The notes under the pieces are model-generated. The model saw only the letters and a program-made list of their open reading frames with translations. It did no database searches and had not been told where the DNA came from. A stretch of 8,772 bases of DNA, from NCBI GenBank assembly GCA_903830015.1, contig CAIKSH010000329.1, positions 1-8,772 on the forward strand. Direction: 5' to 3'. This DNA is from an uncultured Solirubrobacterales bacterium (lineage in GTDB: Bacteria; Actinomycetota; Thermoleophilia; Solirubrobacterales; Solirubrobacteraceae). Shown one piece after another: positions 1-6,376 of the stretch (its first letter is position 1; every line of letters starts with the position of its first letter). Made by a program: the position numbers and the translations under genes.

Positions 1-90
1 GCTCTCGTTGATGTTGAGGGCCAGCGCGGTGGACGGCGCGGCGAGCACCGCCGCCGCGGTGGCGCCCAGGGCGATCAGCCGGGCGCGCAT
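1..90 (-). CDS. N-terminal fragment of a membrane/exported protein, candidate ATP synthase F0 subunit a
   Basis: Only the first 30 codons lie in the window, and the reading frame runs off the left edge. The ATG at 90-88 follows the preceding gene directly, its A being shared with that gene's TGA stop (TGATG, 1-bp overlap), so the two are probably translationally coupled. The visible residues show a short Arg-containing N terminus, a hydrophobic Ala/Leu/Val-rich stretch and an APSTALA cleavage-like site, then LNINES, which is a typical signal-peptide pattern. The family cannot be proved from 30 residues. The atpB reading rests on context: the four-helix AtpI-like gene upstream, and the known order glyA ... 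atpI-atpB in Gram-positive genomes. Some F0 subunit a proteins carry an extended, signal-like N terminus. An unrelated secreted protein remains possible. Confidence 0.45.
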   Translation of the reverse strand, partial: MRARLIALGATAAAVLAAPSTALALNINES

Positions 91-458
91 CAGGCCGCGC
101 CGCCGCTCTCGGCGCGGTCGAAGGGCCGCATCACGAGAGTGAAGGAGAAGTTGACGGTGAAGACGAGCAGGAAGAGGACGGCCGCCGCGAGCCCGGCGTC
201 GTTCTCGATCATGCCGGTGCCGAAGATGATCACCGCGACCAGCCAGCCGCGGCCGATCATCGAGCCGGTGACGATCCCGGCGACCTGGCGGGGCTCGTCG
301 CTGGCCTCGGCCCGGCGGTTGGTCCAGGTGGCGATCGCCTTCTGCAGGCCCCAGGCCACGGCACCGGCGCCCCAGCCGAGAAGCGGCCAGCCGGCCACGA
401 GAAAGACCGGCAGCGCGACGGCGAGGACGATCAGGTCGATGTGTCGGAAGACCGGCAC
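90..458 (-). CDS. Small four-helix membrane protein, AtpI-like
   Basis: This 122-residue protein has four hydrophobic segments at about residues 7-23, 25-44, 61-82 and 87-109. Between the two pairs lies a charged cytoplasmic-type loop (TNRRAEASDEPRQ, 46-58). Length, helix count and position just upstream of a candidate F0 subunit a gene match ATP synthase protein I (AtpI), which in other bacteria helps assemble the c-ring or supply Mg2+. AtpI sequences diverge strongly, so the name is an inference. The start is GTG at 458-456: the frame stays open further upstream to at least 540 but contains no other ATG, GTG or TTG. No Shine-Dalgarno sequence precedes it. A TAACGT hexamer 10 nt upstream could be a -10 box giving a very short leader. 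Its TGA stop overlaps the next start by one base. Confidence 0.7.
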   Translation of the reverse strand: MPVFRHIDLIVLAVALPVFLVAGWPLLGWGAGAVAWGLQKAIATWTNRRAEASDEPRQVAGIVTGSMIGRGWLVAVIIFGTGMIENDAGLAAAVLFLLVFTVNFSFTLVMRPFDRAESGGAA

Positions 459-468
459 GCGGGGGCGG

Positions 469-474
469 ACGTTA
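469..474 (-). promoter_or_regulatory. Candidate -10 box for the AtpI-like gene
   Basis: The minus strand reads TAACGT, ending 10 nt before the GTG start. It fits TANNNT and would place transcription start only a few bases ahead of the start codon. No convincing -35 hexamer is visible. This is an inference from position and composition. Confidence 0.35.
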
Positions 475-499
475 TCGCATGCACGGACTTTGTGATCGC

Positions 500-529
500 T
501 TAGTGACAGTTCGTATCCGTCGTCACTAA
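500..529. repeat. Perfect 8-bp inverted repeat upstream of the AtpI-like gene
   Basis: TTAGTGAC (500-507) and GTCACTAA (522-529) are exact inverted copies separated by 14 bp, so the half-site centres are 22 bp apart, about two helical turns. The element is AT-richer than its surroundings and lies 42-71 bp upstream of the GTG start, in the only non-coding DNA between the hydrolase stop and the AtpI-like gene (459-560). It could be a dimeric regulator's operator. In the minus direction no T-tract follows, which argues against a terminator for the hydrolase gene. On the plus strand GGGGTTTTT follows the second arm, but no gene upstream runs that way. Confidence 0.5.
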
Positions 530-560
530 CGGGGTTTTTCCGGGTTTGCGCGCCGGCCGC

Positions 561-1313
561 TCAGGCGGCCCGCAGCGGCCGGACCGAGGCCACGATCCGG
601 CCGGTCATCAGCTCGGCGACGCGCTCGTAGACGTCGCGGTTGACGCCCATTCCGCAGTGGCTGCTGGCCACCTCCACGTGGCGCGCCTGCGGGTCCAGGC
701 ACGCCCGCCAGTGGATCACCCCGTCGCTGCGCGAGTAGAGCGACGCGAAGCCGACCCGCGTTGGGAGCCGGTCGTCCATGTCGGTCCAGAAGTCGGTGCA
801 GCAGCCGATCGGCTCGAGCCCGAAGCGGTAGGCGTTCCAGCTCTCCTCGCAGCCGCCGGCGATCAGGCTCCTGGCCCCCAGGCGCTGGGCCCGCTGGACG
901 CTGCGGATCTGGAAGCGGACCAGGCCGTGGATGTCCTCCATGCTGGCCACGAGCGGCGACCCCAGGGTGATCACGCGGTCGACACGGTCCGGATGGCGGA
1001 CGGCGAGTACGCGCCCGAACATTCCGCCGCGGCTGTGCCCGATGACCGAGACCGGGCGCCCGTGGCGGTCGCTGAGCTCGATCACCTTCTCCTCGAGCTC
1101 GCCGATCGCCTTCTCCGAGCAGCCGATGTTGGAGCGGATCCCCGAGCCGTAGGTCCGGTAGCCGATCCGGCGCAGCCAGCGGCTCATCATGAAGAGGCTC
1201 TCGTCGCCGGCCAGGAAGCCCGGGATCAGGAGGACCGGGGCCCCGTCACCTTCCTCCACGCCCGATCCGCGCCATACGGGGCTGGCCAGGAGCGCGGCGA
1301 CCTCACCGGCCAT
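561..1313 (-). CDS. Alpha/beta hydrolase (esterase/lipase-like)
   Basis: This 250-residue protein has the layout of a serine hydrolase of the alpha/beta fold. PGF at 31-33 is placed like the oxyanion-loop motif, the nucleophile elbow is GHSRGG (92-97, Ser94), the probable acid is Asp197 in SRSDGVI, and the probable base is His219 in SSHCGM. It has neither a signal peptide nor transmembrane segments, so it is probably cytoplasmic. The substrate cannot be told from sequence; the family includes esterases, lipases and thioesterases. The frame stays open far upstream, but that part only shadows the cupin gene. I chose ATG at 1313-1311 because it precedes the first conserved residues and has a weak Shine-Dalgarno-like GTGAGA ending 5 nt before it. 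The gene lies 133 bp downstream of the cupin gene on the same strand. Confidence 0.8.
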   Translation of the reverse strand: MAGEVAALLASPVWRGSGVEEGDGAPVLLIPGFLAGDESLFMMSRWLRRIGYRTYGSGIRSNIGCSEKAIGELEEKVIELSDRHGRPVSVIGHSRGGMFGRVLAVRHPDRVDRVITLGSPLVASMEDIHGLVRFQIRSVQRAQRLGARSLIAGGCEESWNAYRFGLEPIGCCTDFWTDMDDRLPTRVGFASLYSRSDGVIHWRACLDPQARHVEVASSHCGMGVNRDVYERVAELMTGRIVASVRPLRAA

Positions 1314-1399
1314 CCTCGTCTCACGCCAGATTTCGGGCCCTCCCCCAAACACGCCGGCGAACCGTAGACCGCCGGCAGGACGGGGTGCAACCCGCCGTG

Positions 1400-1419
1400 A
1401 AAACCCCTGCAAAACGGGG
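1400..1419 (-). terminator. Weak hairpin with T-tract between cupin and hydrolase genes
   Basis: On the minus strand CCCC, an 8-nt loop (GTTTTGCA) and GGGG are followed by TTTT, 28-47 bp past the cupin stop. The stem is only four G-C pairs, so this would be a weak intrinsic terminator or attenuator at best. A second small hairpin (GGGTTGCACCCC, 1393-1382) follows. Nothing else was recognised in the 1314-1446 gap. Confidence 0.22.
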
Positions 1420-1446
1420 CCTGAGAGCCGTCGGGGCCGACCGCGC

Positions 1447-1812
1447 TTACTCGACCAGGACGGTGTCGGCCGGGTCGTACGGAGGCGAGCAGCAGCAGAA
1501 CAGGACGAGCTCGTCCGGGCCGGGGTTCCAGAGCTTGTGGTCGGTCCCGGGCGGGATGAGCACACAGTCTCCGGGGCCCACGTCGAACTCCTCGTCGCCG
1601 ACCAGCAGCCGGCCGCTCCCGGCGGTAAACCAGTAGATCTCCTCGGCGACCACGTGATGGTGGTGGATCGTCGAGCCCCCGGGCGGAACGCGGGCCTCGG
1701 CGAAGCTCTGGTTGACCGAGGGAAGGCTGACGCGGCCGGCCAGCTCACGGATCGTCGAGCCGTCGTCGGTGATGAACGGGCGGGCGGTATCGAGCCGTGA
1801 TCTGTGGGCCAT
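1447..1812 (-). CDS. Single-domain cupin protein, metal-binding
   Basis: This 121-residue small cupin barrel has both classical motifs intact. Motif 1, G-X5-HXH-X4-E-X6-G, uses Gly45, His51, His53, Glu58 and Gly65. Motif 2, G-X5-PXG-X2-H-X3-N, uses Gly81, Pro87, Gly89, His92 and Asn96. The 3-His/1-Glu set normally binds Fe, Mn, Ni or Zn. The reaction cannot be assigned, since such cupins include dioxygenases, isomerases, decarboxylases and non-enzymatic sensors. A run of three Cys (106-108) followed by SPPYDPADT closes the barrel; I believe similar tails occur in related cupins. ATG at 1812-1810 lies 7 nt downstream of TAGCTT, so the mRNA may be leaderless. The gene diverges from the TetR-family gene and may be under its control. 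The TAA stop is at 1449-1447. Confidence 0.85.
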   Translation of the reverse strand: MAHRSRLDTARPFITDDGSTIRELAGRVSLPSVNQSFAEARVPPGGSTIHHHHVVAEEIYWFTAGSGRLLVGDEEFDVGPGDCVLIPPGTDHKLWNPGPDELVLFCCCSPPYDPADTVLVE

Positions 1813-1819
1813 GGGGCGA

Positions 1820-1825
1820 AAGCTA
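1820..1825 (-). promoter_or_regulatory. Candidate leaderless -10 box for the cupin gene
   Basis: The minus strand reads TAGCTT, ending 7 nt before the ATG, the spacing expected if transcription starts at the A of the start codon. The hexamer lies inside the perfect 10-bp palindrome AAGCTAGCTT (1820-1829), so a repressor bound there would cover the promoter. No clear -35 is visible. Confidence 0.45.
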
Positions 1826-1836
1826 GCTTCCGGCGG

Positions 1837-1846
1837 GCCGGCCGGC
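1837..1846. promoter_or_regulatory. GC-rich palindrome in the divergent intergenic region
   Basis: GCCGGCCGGC is a perfect 10-bp palindrome midway between the cupin and TetR starts. It and AAGCTAGCTT (1820-1829) are the two symmetric elements in the 52-bp region and are candidate operators for the adjacent TetR-family protein. In GC-rich DNA such a palindrome can easily arise by chance. Confidence 0.25.
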
Positions 1847-1852
1847 GACTGT

Positions 1853-1858
1853 TAGCCT
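1853..1858 (+). promoter_or_regulatory. Candidate leaderless -10 box for the TetR-family gene
   Basis: TAGCCT ends 6 nt before the ATG at 1865, the spacing expected for a leaderless actinobacterial transcript. No Shine-Dalgarno sequence lies between, since CGCGCC fills the gap. Confidence 0.45.
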
Positions 1859-1864
1859 CGCGCC

Positions 1865-2482
1865 ATGGCCTCCTCCACGCGCAGCCGCGGCGCTCCGACG
1901 GCCCGCCGCCAGGCGATCGAGACCTCGCTGCTGGAGGCGACCGAGACGCTGCTGGAGGAGGGGGTTCCCTTCTCCGAGCTCAGCGTGGAGCGGATCGCCC
2001 GCCGCGCCGGGATCTCCCGCACCGCCTTCTACTTCTACTTCGCCGACAAGCGCGAGCTGCTGATCCGGCTCACCGAGGACGTCAACGCCCTGATCCTCGA
2101 GCAGGCCAACCTCTGGTGGGAGCACGCGGGAGAGCCGGCCGACCGCGTGCGCCAGGCGATCGAGAACTCGCTGGCCATCCAGCGTGAGCACGCGGCCCTG
2201 CTCGGCGCGGTGGCCGAGGCCGCGACCTACGACGAGAAGGTCGCAGAGCACCAGCGCCACCTGGTGGCCCGGGTCGCCGAGGTCACCGAGCGCCACGTGG
2301 AGGCCGAGAACGCGGCCGGCCACACCCGCTGCGCCGACCCGCGGGCCACCGCCTTCGCGCTGACCCTGATGACCGACGCCGCCTTCCGGCAGCTCGACGC
2401 CGCCCCCGGGGAGGCGGCCGACGAAGGGCTCGTCGAGGCGCTGACCGCGATCTGGGTGCGGTCGATCTACCTGAGCGACTGA
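1865..2482 (+). CDS. TetR/AcrR-family transcriptional regulator, EthR-like
   Basis: This 205-residue protein has an N-terminal DNA-binding domain at about residues 13-66. The helix-turn-helix runs from LSVERIARRAG (39-49) into the recognition helix and the FYFYF-ADK-RELL segment (55-66). The aromatic FYFYF run resembles that of EthR and relatives more than TetR itself. The rest is the all-helical ligand-binding and dimerisation domain, where the effector pocket lies; its ligand cannot be predicted. Such proteins usually repress their own gene and a divergent neighbour, here the cupin gene across a 52-bp shared promoter region and perhaps the hydrolase beyond. It is the only plus-strand gene in the window. 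The ATG lies 6 nt after TAGCCT and has no ribosome binding site, which suggests a leaderless mRNA. It converges on glyA with 10 bp between stops. Confidence 0.88.
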   Translation: MASSTRSRGAPTARRQAIETSLLEATETLLEEGVPFSELSVERIARRAGISRTAFYFYFADKRELLIRLTEDVNALILEQANLWWEHAGEPADRVRQAIENSLAIQREHAALLGAVAEAATYDEKVAEHQRHLVARVAEVTERHVEAENAAGHTRCADPRATAFALTLMTDAAFRQLDAAPGEAADEGLVEALTAIWVRSIYLSD

Positions 2483-2496
2483 GCGGCCCGGCTCAG
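2479..2496. terminator. Shared hairpin between convergent TetR-family gene and glyA
   Basis: CTGAGC (2479-2484) and GCTCAG (2491-2496) form a perfect 6-bp stem around GGCCCG. The stop codon of each gene lies in the arm nearest to it. The symmetry suggests a compact bidirectional transcript end. No T-tract follows on either strand, so efficient intrinsic termination is uncertain. Confidence 0.4.
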
Positions 2497-3797
2497 GCCG
2501 GCGCCGGCACGCTCAGGTGCTCGTAGAGCGGGTAGCGCGAGGCCACCGTCCGGACGCGCTCGGCGAGCTCGGCCTTGGTGCCGTCGAAGTCGCCGGCCAG
2601 CGCCTCGGCGATGATCCCGCCGACCTCGGAGAAGTCCTCTACGCCCAGGCCGCGGGTGGCCAGGGCCGAGGTGCCGATCCGCAGCCCGCTGGTGACCATC
2701 GGTGGGCGGGGGTCGAACGGGACGGCGTTGCGGTTGACGGTGATCCCGATCTCCTCGAGCCGGTCCTCGGCGGCCTGGCCGTCGAGCTCGGACTCGCGCA
2801 GGTCCACGAGGGCGAGGTGATCGTCGGTGCCGCCGGTGAGGACGTCGACGCCGGCCGCCCGCGCCGCATCGGTCGTGAGGGCTCCGGCGACCGCCTGGGC
2901 GCCGGCGATCGTGCGCTCCTGCCGCTCACGGAAGCCTTCGGTGGCGGCGATGCCCAGGGCGACCGCCTTGGCGGCGATCACGTGCATCAGCGGGCCGCCC
3001 TGCTGGCCGGGGAAGACGGCGGAGTTGATCGCCTTGGCGTGCTCCTCGCGGCAGAGGATGATTCCCGAGCGCGGACCCCCAAGGGTCTTGTGGACGGTGC
3101 TGGTCACCACGTCGGCGTAGGGCACCGGGCTGGGGTGAAGCCCGGCGGCGACCAGGCCGGCGAAGTGGGCCATGTCGACGAGCAGGTAGGCCCCCACCTC
3201 ATCGGCGATCTCGCGGAAGCGGGCGAAGTCCAGGTGGCGCGGGTAGGCCGACCAGCCGGCGATGATCATCTTCGGGCGCCGCTCCCGGGCCAGCTCGGCG
3301 AGCGCGTCCATGTCGACCAGGTAGTCGTCGGGCGAGACCTCGTAGGCGGCGATGTCGTAGAGGCGACCGGAGAGGTTGAGCTTCATCCCGTGGCTCAGGT
3401 GGCCGCCGTGGGCGAGCGAGAGGCCCATCAGCGTGTCGCCCGGCTCGAGCAGCGCGTGGAAGACGGCGGCATTGGCCTGGGCGCCGGAGTGGGGCTGGAC
3501 GTTGGCGTGCTCGGCCCCGAAGAGCGCCTTGGCCCGGTCGATGGCCAGCTGCTCGGCGATGTCGACGAACTCGCAGCCGCCGTAGTAGCGCTTGCCCGGG
3601 TAGCCCTCGGCGTACTTGTTGGTCAGGACGCTTCCCTGGCACTCGAGAATCGCCTCGGGCACGAAGTTCTCGGAGGCGATCATCTCCAGCGTTCGCTGCT
3701 GGCGGTCGAGCTCGAGCCGCAGGACGTCGGCGATCTGCGGGTCGACCTCGCTCAGCGGGGCGCTCAGGAACTCGGATCCGGAAGCTGTATCGGCCAT
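2493..3797 (-). CDS. glyA: Serine hydroxymethyltransferase
   Basis: This 434-residue protein is a full-length GlyA, a pyridoxal-phosphate enzyme of the cytoplasm. It interconverts serine plus tetrahydrofolate with glycine plus 5,10-methylene-tetrahydrofolate and so feeds one-carbon units to purine, thymidylate and methionine synthesis. Visible signatures are IASENF (40-45), [15 protein letters not shown] (60-74), SGAQAN (104-109), the Schiff-base lysine in [11 protein letters not shown] (Lys237), Asp208 and His211 in DMAHFAG, and GQQGGP further on. The ATG at 3797 gives an N terminus of normal length. It is the last gene of the prfA-prmC-tsaC-glyA run, 37 bp after the tsaC stop. A TAACCT hexamer 9 nt before the ATG may be an extra internal promoter. 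Identification is secure. Confidence 0.98.
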   Translation of the reverse strand: MADTASGSEFLSAPLSEVDPQIADVLRLELDRQQRTLEMIASENFVPEAILECQGSVLTNKYAEGYPGKRYYGGCEFVDIAEQLAIDRAKALFGAEHANVQPHSGAQANAAVFHALLEPGDTLMGLSLAHGGHLSHGMKLNLSGRLYDIAAYEVSPDDYLVDMDALAELARERRPKMIIAGWSAYPRHLDFARFREIADEVGAYLLVDMAHFAGLVAAGLHPSPVPYADVVTSTVHKTLGGPRSGIILCREEHAKAINSAVFPGQQGGPLMHVIAAKAVALGIAATEGFRERQERTIAGAQAVAGALTTDAARAAGVDVLTGGTDDHLALVDLRESELDGQAAEDRLEEIGITVNRNAVPFDPRPPMVTSGLRIGTSALATRGLGVEDFSEVGGIIAEALAGDFDGTKAELAERVRTVASRYPLYEHLSVPAPA

Positions 3798-3806
3798 CGT
3801 GAGGGC

Positions 3807-3812
3807 AGGTTA
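3807..3812 (-). promoter_or_regulatory. Candidate -10 box for glyA
   Basis: The minus strand reads TAACCT, ending 9 nt before the glyA ATG in the 37-bp gap after tsaC. It would allow glyA to be transcribed independently with a leader of about 2-3 nt. No Shine-Dalgarno sequence is visible. Confidence 0.35.
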
Positions 3813-3834
3813 CCAGCGGCCGCGGGCCGTCCCG

Positions 3835-4458
3835 TCAGGCGATTCTCGCCGCCACCTCGTCTTCGCCCAGTGCGCCGGCCCTGACCACCGACCAGGCGCC
3901 TTCGAACTCGTACGAGCGCAGGTCAACCACGGTGGAAGGCTCCCCGGGAAGCTCGCCGCCGTCGAGCACGAGGTCGGCCTCCTCGCGGATACGGGACGGG
4001 ACCTGCGAGACGCGGCTGGCCTCGGGCTGGCCGTGAAGATTGGCGCTGGTCTGCAGGATCGGCCAGCGCATCTCCTCGAGAGCGGCCGTGGCGGCCCCGA
4101 GCGCGGGAACCCGGACCCCGAGGGTGCCGGTATCCGTCCCGCAGGCCAGGGGAAAGCGCGCGGCCGGATTGGGCAGGAGGGCGAGGACCGGACCCGGCAG
4201 CAGCGCCGAGAGGGCCTGGTGGGTGCGCGGGCCGATCTCGGGCAGGGACTCCAGGGCGCGTTCGAGCGAGAAGAACATCACCGCGGAAGGCTGGTCCGGG
4301 TCGCGGCCCTTCATCGCGCAGAGCCGGCGGTGCGCCTCGCGGTGTCCCGGGTCGCAGGCCACCCCGTAGACGGTGTCCGAGGGGAAGACGGCCACCCCCC
4401 CGACGGCCATGCAGCGCTCGAGGACCTTGGCGTCGGCGGGCTCGACGGCCGGGCTCAT
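3835..4458 (-). CDS. tsaC: L-threonylcarbamoyladenylate synthase (TsaC/Sua5/YwlC family)
   Basis: This 207-residue, single-domain YrdC-fold protein uses ATP, bicarbonate and threonine to make threonylcarbamoyl-AMP, the donor for t6A at position 37 of ANN-decoding tRNAs. Recognisable motifs are FPSDTVYGVACD (25-36), KGRDPDQP (50-57), LPGP (87-90), LGVRVPA (113-119) and QTSANLHG (136-143). It lacks the C-terminal Sua5 domain, hence TsaC type. Two motifs look slightly unusual: PGP is followed by VLALLP rather than the common (V/Y)T stretch, and PSDT replaces the usual PTDT/PTET. The ATG at 4458 overlaps the prmC stop by 4 bp (ATGA), so translation is probably coupled. The prfA-prmC-tsaC-glyA order is the same as in Bacillus relatives and supports the call. 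Confidence 0.92.
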   Translation of the reverse strand: MSPAVEPADAKVLERCMAVGGVAVFPSDTVYGVACDPGHREAHRRLCAMKGRDPDQPSAVMFFSLERALESLPEIGPRTHQALSALLPGPVLALLPNPAARFPLACGTDTGTLGVRVPALGAATAALEEMRWPILQTSANLHGQPEASRVSQVPSRIREEADLVLDGGELPGEPSTVVDLRSYEFEGAWSVVRAGALGEDEVAARIA

Positions 4459-5282
4459 CTCGTGGCCACCACGACGCGCTCGATAACGGCCAGGTCGGTG
4501 ACCGTCCCGGCCTGGGCAAAGCCGGCCGCCCGGGCCAGAGCGGCCACGCCGTCGGCCTGGCCCTGCCCCACTTCCACCGCGAGCAGCGAGGCCCGGGTCG
4601 CCGCAGCGGCGGGAAGGAGCCGGCGGATCAGATCCAGGCCGTCGGGCCCGGCGAAGAGGGCGCCCGGCGGCTCGTGGGCCAGGTCGGGAGCGAGAAGCTC
4701 GCGGTCGGCCTCCGCCACGTAGGGCGGATTGGCCAGGATCGCGTCCCAGTCGTGGCCCAGCCCGTCGAGCAGGTCGGCGCGCTCGAGAACGACGTCGAGC
4801 CCGAGCCGGTCCCGGTTGGCCGCCGCGACCTCCAGCGCTTCGGGACTGATGTCGCTGCCAGCCACCTCCAGGTCGGGCCGCTCGTGCTTGAGGGCCAGCG
4901 CCACCGCACCGCTGCCGGTACCGACGTCCAGGACCTTCGCCCCGGCCGGCAGGCCGAGGGCCGCTTCGACCAGCAGCTCGGTCTCCGGGCGCGGCACCAG
5001 GACGCGGCCGTCCACCTCGAGCTCGATCCAGCGAAAGCCCTTTCGGCCGACCAGGTAGGCGACCGGCACGCGGTCGCGCGAGCGGCGCGTGACCAGGTCG
5101 CGGAAGCGCCGGGCCTGCTCGCCGGTCAGCTCGCGCCCGGGACCGGTTACAAGGGCCTCGCGCCCGGTGCCGACGGCCTCGGCCAGCAGCAGCTCGGCGT
5201 CGAGCCTCGGGGTGGCGCTGCCCGACGCGCCGATCGCCACCACCGCGCTGTCCAGCGCTTCGGCGACGGTCGCTCCCCGCAT
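4455..5282 (-). CDS. prmC: Release factor glutamine N5-methyltransferase
   Basis: This 275-residue protein transfers a methyl group from S-adenosylmethionine to the glutamine of the GGQ motif of release factors, raising termination efficiency. The N-terminal helical domain (about 1-90) would bind the release factor. VPRPETE (96-102), the SAM-binding motif LDVGTGSG (118-125), the acidic residue in GSDIS (142-146) and the catalytic NPPY (185-188) follow in the expected order. ATG at 5282-5280 shares one base with the prfA stop (TGATG), which puts enzyme and substrate in one coupled unit. The frame stays open far upstream, but that portion only shadows prfA. Length is normal for PrmC/HemK. Confidence 0.96.
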   Translation of the reverse strand: MRGATVAEALDSAVVAIGASGSATPRLDAELLLAEAVGTGREALVTGPGRELTGEQARRFRDLVTRRSRDRVPVAYLVGRKGFRWIELEVDGRVLVPRPETELLVEAALGLPAGAKVLDVGTGSGAVALALKHERPDLEVAGSDISPEALEVAAANRDRLGLDVVLERADLLDGLGHDWDAILANPPYVAEADRELLAPDLAHEPPGALFAGPDGLDLIRRLLPAAAATRASLLAVEVGQGQADGVAALARAAGFAQAGTVTDLAVIERVVVATR

Positions 5283-6334
5283 CAGCCGCCCTCGGCCTGC
5301 GCGGCCAGGAGGCGGCTCTTCTCGTCGGCCTGGAGCGCGGCGGTGAACTGGCCCAGGTCGCCGCCGAGCACGGCGTCGAGGTCGTGGACGGTGAGCTTCA
5401 CGCGGTGGTCGGTGACGCGCCGGTCGGGGTAGTTGTAGGTGCGGATCTTCTCCGAGCGCTCCCCGGTGCCCACCTGGGCGCGACGGTCGGCGGCGATCTC
5501 GGCGTTCTGCTCGGCGATCGCCTGCTCGTAGAGGCGGGCGCGAAGGACGCGCATCGCCTTCTCGCGGTTCTGCAGCTGGCTCTTCTCGTCCTGCATCGAG
5601 ACGACGAGGCCGCTGGGCCGGTGCGTTATGCGAACCGCCGAGTCGGTGGTGTTGACCGACTGGCCGCCGGGCCCGGAGGAGCGAAAGACGTCGACCTGGA
5701 GGTCGTTCGGGTCGACCTCGACGTCGACCTCCTCGGCCTCCGGCAGGACGGCCACGGTCGCGGTACTGGTGTGGATCCGGCCCTGGGACTCGGTTACCGG
5801 TACCCGCTGGACCCGGTGGGTGCCCCCCTCGAACTTGAAGACCGAGTAGGCACCGTCGCCCTTGATCGCGAAGGTGTACTTGCCCTCCGATGCCTCGAGC
5901 GACTCGACCTGGAAGCCGCGGGCCTCGGCGTAGCGCATGAGCATCCTCTGGAGGTCGCCGGCCCAGATTCCGGCCTCCTCCCCGCCCGTTCCGCCCTGGA
6001 TCTCGACGATCACGTTCTTGGCGTCGTTCGGGTCGCCCTCGACCATGGCCAGGCGCAGCTCCTCCTCGAGCTCGGCGATCTGCGCCTCGGACTGGGCCAG
6101 CAGCTCGCGCACCTCCTCGTCGTCTCCCCCTTCGGCGATCAGCTCGCGGGCCCCGGCCGCGTCGTCGCTGGCCCGTCGCCACCGGGCGGCCAGGGCGGCC
6201 GCGTCTTCAAGGCGCCGGTATTCGCGCCCGACCTGGGCGTAGCGCTCCCGGTCGGAGATCACCTCGGGGTCGGTGATCTCCTGCGAGAGCTCGGCAAAAC
6301 GCGTCTCGATCCGTTCGACGAGAGCCTCGATCAT
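5282..6334 (-). CDS. prfA: Peptide chain release factor 1
   Basis: This 350-residue class I release factor recognises UAA and UAG in the ribosomal A site and triggers peptide release. The tripeptide recognition motif is PVT (179-181, in RVPVTESQGRIHTS), the RF1 form rather than the SPF of RF2. The GGQ catalytic motif is at 223-225 in SSGPGGQSVN. An N-terminal helical domain (about 1-100) and the NVIVEIQGGTGGEEA segment (107-121) match RF1. No frameshift site is present, as expected since that belongs to RF2. The start ATG at 6334 has no clear Shine-Dalgarno sequence; TACCCT ends 10 nt upstream. The gene is followed with a 1-bp overlap by prmC, whose product methylates Gln225. Confidence 0.98.
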   Translation of the reverse strand: MIEALVERIETRFAELSQEITDPEVISDRERYAQVGREYRRLEDAAALAARWRRASDDAAGARELIAEGGDDEEVRELLAQSEAQIAELEEELRLAMVEGDPNDAKNVIVEIQGGTGGEEAGIWAGDLQRMLMRYAEARGFQVESLEASEGKYTFAIKGDGAYSVFKFEGGTHRVQRVPVTESQGRIHTSTATVAVLPEAEEVDVEVDPNDLQVDVFRSSGPGGQSVNTTDSAVRITHRPSGLVVSMQDEKSQLQNREKAMRVLRARLYEQAIAEQNAEIAADRRAQVGTGERSEKIRTYNYPDRRVTDHRVKLTVHDLDAVLGGDLGQFTAALQADEKSRLLAAQAEGG

Positions 6335-6344
6335 CAGGGCGGTG

Positions 6345-6350
6345 AGGGTA
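6345..6350 (-). promoter_or_regulatory. Candidate -10 box for prfA
   Basis: The minus strand reads TACCCT, ending 10 nt before the prfA ATG, in the 42-bp gap after the DUF1385 gene. It could start the prfA-prmC-tsaC transcript with only a few untranslated bases. No -35 is evident. Confidence 0.33.
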
Positions 6351-6376
6351 TCGGGCAGGCCTGCAGCGGCCGGCGG

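Noticed and set aside
1376..1440. Possible TPP riboswitch, because the plus strand holds GGGGTGC and CCTGAGAG
   Set aside because: The later conserved TPP segments (CTGATCTGG and the GCGNAGGGAA end) are missing, and the downstream genes lie on the minus strand, so the orientation is wrong.
1492..1500. Three consecutive cysteines at the end of the cupin protein as a possible novel metal site
   Set aside because: I believe cysteines before an SPPY-like tail occur in related small cupins, so the run does not stand out enough for a separate claim.
1314..1748. N-terminal extension of the hydrolase frame upstream of the chosen ATG
   Set aside because: The extra 145 codons read the cupin gene in a wrong frame (Ser/Arg/Pro-rich, no motif). 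The alpha/beta hydrolase fold is complete from the ATG at 1313.
2517..3884. A plus-strand open frame of 455 codons opposite glyA
   Set aside because: It mirrors glyA codon positions, shows no recognisable motif, and glyA is unambiguous on the other strand.
5283..6182. N-terminal extension of the prmC frame
   Set aside because: It runs through prfA in another frame and is Arg/Gly-rich noise. PrmC is full length from 5282.
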